Assembly (NCBI GenBank): GCA_023411575.1
Contig: JAEYOP010000027.1
Coordinates: forward strand, 1 to 6,745
Length of the DNA: 6,745 bases
Direction of reading: 5' to 3'
Source of the DNA: Bacillota bacterium
GTDB taxonomy: Bacteria > Bacillota > Clostridia > Acetivibrionales > DTU013
Below the pieces are notes generated by a model that saw only the letters and a list, made by a program, of their open reading frames with translations, ran no database searches and was not told the DNA's origin. Position numbers and translations under genes: made by a program. Of this stretch, positions 1 through 5,688 are shown piece after piece (within the stretch, counting starts at the first letter, position 1; the number at the start of each line of letters is the position of its first letter).

Positions 1-359
1 GATCCCCGGCATTCATCAAGGGGGTCATCAACCTGCGGGGAAAGATCATACCGGTGATGGACCTGAGGCTGAAATTTGAAATGGACCGGAAGGAGTACAC
101 CCAGCGGACCTGTATCATTGTGGTGGAGCTGGAGGCACATGGGGAGACGAGGCTGATGGGCATAGTGGTGGATACGGTTTCGGAAGTGGTGAATATCCAA
201 AAGAACGATATCGAGCTTCCCCCGCAATACGGCAGCATGGTGGACACCGCCTTCCTGACCGGGATGGGCAAAGTCAAGGGCAAGGTGGTGCTTCTTCTTG
301 ACATTGAAAAGGTTCTCAGCAATGAAGAAAAAGTACAGTTGAGTGAAATAGGAGGATGA
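1..359 (+). CDS. cheW: CheW coupling protein, 5' end cut by window edge
   Basis: CheW is the cytoplasmic SH3-like scaffold that links CheA to receptor hairpin tips in chemoreceptor arrays. The frame is open from base 3, and 118 codons are visible before the TGA. The first visible residues (SPAFIKGVINLRGKIIPVMD) match the CheW core closely. The Arg of NLRG (12th visible residue) aligns with E. coli CheW Arg62. Later landmarks are GIVVDTVSEV, a region aligning with the YLTGLG segment (here FLTGMG) and the C-terminal LLLDIEKVLSNEE. By comparison with E. coli CheW, about 50 N-terminal residues lie to the left of the window. An internal GTG at 54 is open but is not the start, because strong CheW homology continues upstream of it. 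The gene is followed after 4 nt by the MCP gene, which suggests co-transcription. Family assignment is very secure; only the true start is unknown. Confidence 0.97.
   Translation, partial: SPAFIKGVINLRGKIIPVMDLRLKFEMDRKEYTQRTCIIVVELEAHGETRLMGIVVDTVSEVVNIQKNDIELPPQYGSMVDTAFLTGMGKVKGKVVLLLDIEKVLSNEEKVQLSEIGG
350..355 (+). promoter_or_regulatory. Ribosome binding site of the MCP gene
   Basis: A perfect AGGAGG lies 8 nt before the ATG at 364. It sits across the end of cheW, just before the cheW stop codon (357-359), so ribosomes finishing cheW stop over the initiation region of the next gene. It supports the chosen MCP start. Confidence 0.9.
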
Positions 360-363
360 AACG

Positions 364-2010
364 ATGAAAATGAACATGAAGCTTAGTTCGCGCCTGGCAA
401 TGGGGTTCAGTGTCCTGCTGGTACTTATGGCGGTTGTCGCTGTAGTCGTTGTCATAAGCTTGAACAACATACAGGAGTCCATGAATAATATCGTAAATGT
501 GAACGTCTACAAACTGAATCTTTATGAAGATATGTCCGAATGTGTCTATACGGTTGCCAGCGATATGAAGGATATCATTCTGACGGAAGACGATCAAAAA
601 ATGGATGAGTTGGTAAAAGAAATTGAGAATATTCGGGCGCTCTATGACGAAAGCTGGACCAATATTCAAAAAACGCAGGCAAACGAGCAGGGAATGGAAT
701 TGAGGAAGAAAATCAAAGAGTGTGCGGAAAAAGCAAGAGCGGCAAATAATAAAGTAGTTGAACTTGGCAAGGCAAATAAGCTGGAAGAAGCCCGCGACAC
801 CTACATGAATGAGGCGGATCCTCTCAATGATGCCTGGATTGACGTTTTAAACGAATCCTCCAACCTGCAGAATGAAAATAATACGGTCGAAGCGGCAGCC
901 GCCATGGCGACCAGCCAGAGAACAATGGTCATTATCATTGTTCTTGCAGCGATTGCCATCGTATCGGGAACGGTGATCGCCGTTCTCATCACCCGGAGCA
1001 TCACGCGCCCCATCAAGAATATCGTGAACAATCTCACGGAGGGGGCGCAGCAGGTGGCGTCGGCGTCCGGCCAGCTCTCGGCTACGAGCCAGCAGCTTGC
1101 CGAAGGCAACGCGGAGCAGGCGTCTTCCATCGAAGAAACCTCCTCCACCCTCGAGGAATCCGCCTCCATGGTGCAGCAGAATTCGGAAAATACCCGGCAG
1201 GCGGCGGTGCTGGCCGCCCAGACCAAGGCCTCCTCGGATAAGGGCAACAACGATATGCACGAGATGATGAATTCCATGAGCGAAATCAAGAAATCCAGCG
1301 ATCAGATTTCCAAGATCATAAAAGTCATTGACGATATCGCCTTCCAGACCAATATCCTTGCGCTCAATGCGGCAGTGGAAGCGGCCAGGGCGGGAGATGC
1401 CGGAATGGGCTTCGCGGTGGTGGCGGAAGAAGTCCGCAACCTGGCCCAGAGGAGTGCGCAGGCCGCCAAGGACACCGCCGCGATCATCGAAAGCAACATC
1501 ACCCTCTCCGAAAACGGCGTCTCCGTAGCGAAGAAGGTAGGGGAATCCCTGGCGGAAATAACCGTGCAGGCCAAAAAGGTGAACGAGCTGATGGATGAGA
1601 TTGCGGCGGCCAGCCAGGAGCAATCCCAGGGCATCTCCCAGATCAACAAGGCCATCACCCAGATGGAGGCGGTAACCCAGCAGAATGCGGCGAATGCCGA
1701 AGAAAGCGCATCGGCCTCCGAGGAACTGAACGCCCAGGCAGGCAACCTGAGGGAGATCGTACAGCAGCTGGTCGTCCTGGTAGATGGAAAAACCTCCGAA
1801 GTCCATATTCCGACGGCCTCGCTCAGCGGCGGCCCGGGCCTCAAATCCCATGCCTACAGTACCTCCAGGGCATTGAAACCGGCGGGGGCCGGGGGTTCCG
1901 GCGCCAAGGCCGTCAGCCGGCAGACCGAGACGGGAAAGGAAAGCAAAAAGACCTATGTCGTCGATCCGGAAGAGGTGATCCCTCTTCACGAGGATTCGGG
2001 CGGATTCTAG
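364..2010 (+). CDS. Methyl-accepting chemotaxis protein with four-helix-bundle-type sensor
   Basis: This is a 548-residue transmembrane chemoreceptor. TM1 is about residues 12-33. An extracytoplasmic helical region (about 34-187) resembles the 4HB_MCP family. TM2 is about 188-209. After TM2 only a first HAMP helix (about 210-224, RSITRPIKNIV) is visible, and it runs directly into the signalling coiled coil. The hairpin tip holds FQTNILALNAAVEAARAG (327-344). Four Glu/Gln pairs fit the methylation-site consensus: 257/258, 264/265, 446/447 and 453/454. From EQASSIEET (251) to the QQNAANAEES region (about 448) it aligns by hand with E. coli Tsr without gaps, so it is a short-type signalling domain and lacks the extra heptads of Bacillus-type receptors. 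Residues 476-548 form a Gly/Ser/Lys-rich tail ending in EEVIPLHEDSGGF, which is not the NWETF CheR tether. The ligand cannot be told from sequence. The sensor-coding part is clearly more AT-rich than the rest of the gene. Confidence 0.97.
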   Translation: MKMNMKLSSRLAMGFSVLLVLMAVVAVVVVISLNNIQESMNNIVNVNVYKLNLYEDMSECVYTVASDMKDIILTEDDQKMDELVKEIENIRALYDESWTNIQKTQANEQGMELRKKIKECAEKARAANNKVVELGKANKLEEARDTYMNEADPLNDAWIDVLNESSNLQNENNTVEAAAAMATSQRTMVIIIVLAAIAIVSGTVIAVLITRSITRPIKNIVNNLTEGAQQVASASGQLSATSQQLAEGNAEQASSIEETSSTLEESASMVQQNSENTRQAAVLAAQTKASSDKGNNDMHEMMNSMSEIKKSSDQISKIIKVIDDIAFQTNILALNAAVEAARAGDAGMGFAVVAEEVRNLAQRSAQAAKDTAAIIESNITLSENGVSVAKKVGESLAEITVQAKKVNELMDEIAAASQEQSQGISQINKAITQMEAVTQQNAANAEESASASEELNAQAGNLREIVQQLVVLVDGKTSEVHIPTASLSGGPGLKSHAYSTSRALKPAGAGGSGAKAVSRQTETGKESKKTYVVDPEEVIPLHEDSGGF

Positions 2011-2036
2011 CAGAAGCCGGGCTGTAAACTGCGAAA

Positions 2037-2041
2037 GGGGG
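2037..2041 (+). promoter_or_regulatory. Ribosome binding site deciding the TTG start of cheR
   Basis: A run AAAGGGGG ends at 2041, 8 nt before the TTG at 2050. The alternative in-frame ATG at 2065 would be 23 nt away from this run and has only a weak GGA nearby. The spacing therefore favours TTG as the start codon. Confidence 0.65.
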
Positions 2042-2049
2042 CGTAGGCC

Positions 2050-2859
2050 TTGCCGGGACTTGGAATGGACGACTTTCTGAAATTCAGGGAGCTGATCTAC
2101 AAGCTGTACGGGATCTACTTCAGCGAAATGAAACGGGACATTCTTCAGACCAAACTGAACAAGCTGATATCCAGGCATCGGATGAGGTCGTATGGCGAGT
2201 GCTATGAAGAGCTGGTAAAAGCGGCCGACAAATCGCTTTTAAACGATTTTGCCAATGAAATCACGGTGAACTACACCTCCTTTTTCAGGGAATCCGCCCA
2301 TTTCGATTTCATCCGGGAGAATGCCGCGGCATGGCTGAAGGCAAAGCAAAAGGGCAGCAGGGACGGGGAGCTCCGGATCTGGAGCTCCGCCTGCTCGACG
2401 GGCGAAGAGCCCTATACCCTGGCCATGGTCCTGAAGGAAGCACTGCCGGCCGGAACCACTATCCGGATCCTTGCGACGGATATCAACAGGAAGGTTCTCT
2501 CCAAAGCGCAGCAGGGCTTTTACGCCGCGGATATCAAAAATGAAGTGGAACGATATTATCTGGAGAAATATTTTCATAAAACGCCGGACGGATACGTGAT
2601 ATCGGAGGAGATCAGAAGTCTTGTCGCCTTCAGGCAGTTCAACCTGCTGCATGATTTCCCGTTCATAAATTCCTTTGATATGGTATTCTGCCGGAATGTG
2701 ATGATCTATTTCGACGCCATAGTCCGAAAGGAGCTGGTGGACCGATTTTTCAGCATACTCCATGCGGGAGGACTGCTGTTTATCGGCCATTCCGAAAGCC
2801 TTGCCGGCCAGACCCACCGGTTCCAGTATGTTCAGCCGGCAGTTTACGCAAAGAATTGA
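2050..2859 (+). CDS. cheR: CheR chemoreceptor glutamate methyltransferase
   Basis: CheR transfers methyl groups from S-adenosylmethionine to specific glutamates of the MCP, raising kinase activity or resetting adaptation depending on the system. The protein has 269 residues from the TTG start, close to the family's usual size. The N-terminal helical domain (about 8-75) is followed by NYTSFFRE (74-81), containing the conserved Arg of the active-site/SAM pocket. The SAM-binding motif is SSACSTGEEPY (112-122), with the acidic residue in ATDIN (142-146) and then FCRNVMIYF (213-221). The C-terminal strands hold GLLFIGHSES. The beta-subdomain loop (about 174-190) is shorter than in E. coli CheR, like versions that do not need a receptor pentapeptide. 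This agrees with the neighbouring MCP lacking NWETF. An alternative start is the ATG at 2065 (264 residues). No key motif is missing. Confidence 0.97.
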   Translation: MPGLGMDDFLKFRELIYKLYGIYFSEMKRDILQTKLNKLISRHRMRSYGECYEELVKAADKSLLNDFANEITVNYTSFFRESAHFDFIRENAAAWLKAKQKGSRDGELRIWSSACSTGEEPYTLAMVLKEALPAGTTIRILATDINRKVLSKAQQGFYAADIKNEVERYYLEKYFHKTPDGYVISEEIRSLVAFRQFNLLHDFPFINSFDMVFCRNVMIYFDAIVRKELVDRFFSILHAGGLLFIGHSESLAGQTHRFQYVQPAVYAKN

Positions 2860-2873
2860 CAAGCGCCGCCAAA

Positions 2874-2879
2874 GGGGGG
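2874..2879 (+). promoter_or_regulatory. Ribosome binding site deciding the cheA start
   Basis: Six consecutive G residues preceded by AAA end 9 nt before the ATG at 2889. A TTG at 2856 that overlaps the cheR stop (TTGA) is also in frame and would add 11 residues. It has no purine-rich site upstream, and the added residues do not look like CheA, so ATG 2889 is preferred. Confidence 0.75.
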
Positions 2880-2888
2880 ATCCATAGA

Positions 2889-5159
2889 ATGGATGACATG
2901 ATGAGCCTGTATATCGACGACACCAGGGAGTACCTGGCCATTTTGGACGAGTCCATCATTGCTTTTGAGAAACAGCCTGAGAACCATGCCGCCATCAGTG
3001 AAATGTTCCGGGCCTACCATACGATGAAAAGTTCGACCGCCGCAATGGATTTCAAGAGGACGGCGGATTTCATCCATCATATGGAGGACCTGCTCCATGA
3101 AATGAGGGAAGGCAGGATCAAAGCCAGTGCTGCTCTGATCGAGCTTCTGTACGAGTCCCACGATCTTTTGGAGAAATTTCTCCAGAGCGTATTGAACACC
3201 GGGAACGAAGGCGATTTGCCGTATGAACCGCTGCTGGAAAAGGTGGAGGGATTTATCCGGGACAGCCGGGGAGCTGCGGGCGGCGAGGGATTCCGGAAAG
3301 CCGCGGAGCCGGAGACCGGCTTCATTCTGAACAAGAGCGACATCGCCGGGATTCAAGCCAGGGTTTCCGGAGGCAGCCCGCTTTACAAAATAACGGTCGA
3401 GATTGCCAATGACTGCACCTTCAAAGCCGTACGCGCCTGGATGGCCTTTGAGGAAATTTCCAAAGTGGCCGCGATCGTCTGTTCCAACCCGCCGGTGCCG
3501 GATCCGGAAGCGTTCCTGAACGGCTCCTTTTGCTTTAACGGAACGAAGCTGTACATCCTGGCGGTGTCGGATGTTCCGATGGCCGACCTTTTCCGCGAAC
3601 TGACCGGAAACAGCAATGAGACGGAAAGCATCCTTGTGGAAGAGGCGATGCCCGAAATGGAGGCCGGAATGGCATTTACCGGCCTGCCGGTGGTAAAAGG
3701 CAGGACCTTCCGCTTCCAAAGGGAGCCGCAGGACAATGTGGCAAGCATTGTGGACCGCATCATCGGAGGGGAGGAGGGGCCAAATCCGCCGGAACGGCTC
3801 GGTGAAATCCTGGTAAAAAACGGATCGATTAAAAAGGAGGACGTCACCGAGATCATCCAGCTCCAGAAGGATTGTTATCCGGACATGAAATTCGGGGAAA
3901 TCGCGGTGAAAGAAAACAAAGCCAATGCCAAGGATGTCATCAGCGCCCTGCATGCGCAGGAAACTGCCAAAACCGAGATGAAAAACCAGTCATATATCCG
4001 GATACCGGCCAGCAAGATAGACAATCTGGTGGATCACCTCGGGGAGCTTCTGATCACCCAATCCCTCCACAAGCAGGAAATCTCCATGCTTCTGAGCAAG
4101 GATGGAGGCAAGGTCCTGAACAACGTCATAAGGATGGAGCGGATCGCGAAAGAAATCCAGGATATTACCATGTCGCTGCGCATGGTGTCGCTGAAGCAGA
4201 CCTTCCAGAAGATTTACCGGATCGGCCGCGACACGGCCGCGAATCTCGGCAAGGAAATCGCCATCGATATTTCCGGGGAGGAAACGGAGATCGACCGGAA
4301 TATTGTGGACAAGCTCCACGATCCGTTGATGCACCTGATCCGCAACGCCATTTCCCACGGCGTCGAGGATACGGCCGCGAGAGCTGCAGCGGGAAAGCCG
4401 GCCGCGGGACATGTCGTCCTGTCTGCCAGCAACCGGAGGGGAAACGTATATATTGAGATCAACGACGACGGAAAGGGGCTTTCCGTTGAAAAAATATATA
4501 AAAAGGCAATGGAGAAGGAACTGATCGACCCGGCCAGGAAGTATTCCGAGGAAGAGATCCTGAAGTTCATTTATCTGCCCGGCTTTTCGACCCAGGAAAA
4601 GGTTGACAGCATCTCGGGACGGGGGGTGGGGATGAATGTCGTCCAGACGGAGATCGCCAAGCTGGGAGGCAAAATCGATATTGCCAACCGGCCGGGGCAG
4701 GGCTGCTCCTTCGTGCTCAAGATTCCGGTCAACCTGGCGACGATCAATGGTACCATCGTCGAAATATCCGGCAGCCACTATATCATTCCCACGCTCAACA
4801 TCAAGCAGATCCTGAAGCCGCAGGACGACCAGTGGGTCAGCATCAAGGGGGTCACCTCCACGATTGTCATACGCAACGAGATCGTCCCGGTCATACCCAT
4901 CGGCAGGATCCTCCGGTCCGGTTCCGGCTGCCGGGACGCCGGGATCGTTATTACGGTGGAGCATGAACAGAAGCTGATGGCCCTCCCGGTACAGGCGATC
5001 CTCGGGAAGCAGGAAGTGGTGGTCAAACAGCTCGGCAGTGATTTCAGCCACCTGGATTTCATCTCCGGCGCGACCATCCTGGGAGACGGCAAGGTGTCGT
5101 TGATTCTTGACGTGGAGGCGCTTTTCAAAATGACGGAGGAACCCGGCAGGGTATCTTGA
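2889..5159 (+). CDS. cheA: CheA chemotaxis histidine kinase with an extra module between P2 and P3
   Basis: CheA autophosphorylates under receptor control and passes phosphate to CheY and CheB. From ATG 2889 it has 756 residues, about 100 more than E. coli CheA. P1/HPt spans about 1-125, with phospho-acceptor His44 in YHTMKSST and the conserved Glu66. A P2-like CheY/CheB docking domain follows (about 164-252), including CTFKAVRAWMAFEE. A tandem RLGEILV-type module occupies about 303-357. The P3 dimerisation helices are about 368-435. In the P4 kinase, the N box is HLIRNAISHG (482-491), G1 is DDGKG (526-530), the F box is PGFST (564-568), G2 is SGRGVGMNVV (576-585) and G3 is near 603-610. The P5 CheW-like domain fills about 614-750. 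All catalytic boxes are present; the N box has Ser where E. coli has Asp (DHG to SHG). No receiver domain is fused at the C-terminus. The gene follows cheR by 29 nt. Confidence 0.97.
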   Translation: MDDMMSLYIDDTREYLAILDESIIAFEKQPENHAAISEMFRAYHTMKSSTAAMDFKRTADFIHHMEDLLHEMREGRIKASAALIELLYESHDLLEKFLQSVLNTGNEGDLPYEPLLEKVEGFIRDSRGAAGGEGFRKAAEPETGFILNKSDIAGIQARVSGGSPLYKITVEIANDCTFKAVRAWMAFEEISKVAAIVCSNPPVPDPEAFLNGSFCFNGTKLYILAVSDVPMADLFRELTGNSNETESILVEEAMPEMEAGMAFTGLPVVKGRTFRFQREPQDNVASIVDRIIGGEEGPNPPERLGEILVKNGSIKKEDVTEIIQLQKDCYPDMKFGEIAVKENKANAKDVISALHAQETAKTEMKNQSYIRIPASKIDNLVDHLGELLITQSLHKQEISMLLSKDGGKVLNNVIRMERIAKEIQDITMSLRMVSLKQTFQKIYRIGRDTAANLGKEIAIDISGEETEIDRNIVDKLHDPLMHLIRNAISHGVEDTAARAAAGKPAAGHVVLSASNRRGNVYIEINDDGKGLSVEKIYKKAMEKELIDPARKYSEEEILKFIYLPGFSTQEKVDSISGRGVGMNVVQTEIAKLGGKIDIANRPGQGCSFVLKIPVNLATINGTIVEISGSHYIIPTLNIKQILKPQDDQWVSIKGVTSTIVIRNEIVPVIPIGRILRSGSGCRDAGIVITVEHEQKLMALPVQAILGKQEVVVKQLGSDFSHLDFISGATILGDGKVSLILDVEALFKMTEEPGRVS
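3795..3959 (+). other. MshEN-like tandem 24-residue repeat inside CheA
   Basis: CheA residues 303-326 begin RLGEILVKNG and end at Q326. Residues 334-357 begin KFGEIAVKEN and end at Q357. Each unit is 24 residues, with a 7-residue spacer between them. The pattern (R/K)-(L/F)-G-x-I-x-V, then G/N, then D-V and a final Gln, is that of the N-terminal domain of type II secretion/type IV pilus ATPases (T2SSE_N/MshEN). In those ATPases the paired motifs bind cyclic di-GMP. The first copy fits well; the second is degenerate (Phe for Leu, Ala for Leu, Asn for Gly). Similar modules in other large CheA proteins are recalled from memory, not checked. Nucleotide binding here is inference. Confidence 0.6.
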
Positions 5160-5182
5160 CGGGTTAAATTAAATCATATAGC

Positions 5183-5188
5183 AGGTGA
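5183..5188 (+). promoter_or_regulatory. Likely ribosome binding site of cheD, start ambiguous
   Basis: AGGTGA can pair with the UCACCU of the 16S rRNA 3' end. Counted from AGG, it leaves 5 nt to the ATG at 5191. It contains the GTG at 5185, an upstream in-frame candidate that has no purine-rich site of its own. A TTG at 5194 and an ATG at 5206 are further in-frame candidates. All of them precede the conserved CheD core, so the product barely changes. Confidence 0.5.
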
Positions 5189-5190
5189 GC

Positions 5191-5688
5191 ATGTTGGATA
5201 CATCAATGCAGAAGTATTACCTACAGCCCGGATATATCTTTGTAAGCACACAGCCATACCATATCCATACCGTTCTGGGATCGTGCATATCGGTATGCCT
5301 GTGGGATTGTGTCCAGAAATATGGGGGGATGAACCATTTCATCTATGCAAGGCCCTTTGACGGCAAGCGCAATGCCCGGTTCGGGACCGTCTCGACCCAG
5401 CACCTGCTGAACCTGATGTATGAAAACGGGTCCCTGGCCCGCGATCTGAGGGCGCATGTCGTAGGCGGGGGCTACAGCGTTTTTTCCGGCCCCTCCATCG
5501 GGGAGGAAAACCGTTCGGCGGCGGAAGAAATCCTCGACAGGAACGGGATACAGATCGTGACAAGGGATACCGGGGGCCAGACCGGAAGAAAGGTCCTATT
5601 TGACAACTATACAGGGGAAATCATCGTTTACAAGGGAATTGACGTGAGAAAGGATGACTGGTATGACAGCCGTGAAGAACAAAATTAA
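5191..5688 (+). CDS. cheD: CheD chemoreceptor glutamine deamidase
   Basis: CheD converts particular receptor glutamines to glutamates, creating methylation sites; in many systems it also partners with CheC. The chosen ATG gives 165 residues, a normal family length; GTG 5185 would give 167. In the GTG-based numbering, the nucleophile motif is LGSCISVCLWD with Cys34, and the catalytic His51 lies in GGMNHF. The Cys-to-His spacing of 17 equals that of Thermotoga maritima CheD (C27, H44). Further family landmarks are HVVGGGYSVFSG (91-102), IGEENR (105-110) and DTGGQTGRKVLFD (128-140). The position of the third Thermotoga active-site residue (Thr21) is His28 here, with Thr29 next to it. No cheC is seen beside it. 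The 31-nt leader between cheA and cheD is AT-rich but has no convincing promoter. Its end overlaps the start of cheB, which suggests translational coupling. Confidence 0.95.
   Translation: MLDTSMQKYYLQPGYIFVSTQPYHIHTVLGSCISVCLWDCVQKYGGMNHFIYARPFDGKRNARFGTVSTQHLLNLMYENGSLARDLRAHVVGGGYSVFSGPSIGEENRSAAEEILDRNGIQIVTRDTGGQTGRKVLFDNYTGEIIVYKGIDVRKDDWYDSREEQN
5650..5654 (+). promoter_or_regulatory. Ribosome binding site deciding the cheB start
   Basis: AAGGA inside the end of cheD lies 8 nt before the ATG at 5663. The other in-frame ATG, at 5654, overlaps this motif and has only a weak GTGAG upstream. The second ATG is therefore preferred. Confidence 0.6.

Noticed and set aside
54..359. GTG at 54 as the start of a short separate gene
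   Set aside because: The frame is open to the window's first bases and the upstream residues (AFIKGVINLRGK) are core CheW sequence, so this is an internal codon of a truncated cheW.
2008..2049. Possible hairpin or terminator between the MCP gene and cheR (AGCC-G-GGCT and gcag...ctgc)
   Set aside because: The inner repeat leaves a one-base loop and the outer arms are only 4 bp. No T-run follows, and the G-run serves as the cheR ribosome binding site.
847..2178. Very long open frame on the - strand opposite the MCP and cheR
   Set aside because: It is a mirror of GC-rich codon use in the MCP. The translation is rich in Gly, Arg, His and Leu without any recognisable domain, and the + strand protein here is an unmistakable MCP. 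The same applies to the long - strand frames at 2844-3953, 3990-5051 and 5621-6676.
2856..2888. TTG at 2856 overlapping the cheR stop (TTGA) as the cheA start
   Set aside because: It has no ribosome binding site, and the extra 11 residues do not resemble a CheA N-terminus. ATG 2889 has a G-rich site at good spacing and starts directly with the P1 domain.
5160..5184. AT-rich leader before cheD as an internal promoter
   Set aside because: It contains CATATA-like bases, but I see no convincing -35 element at the right distance inside cheA. The gap is only 31 nt, so read-through from cheA is the simpler reading.
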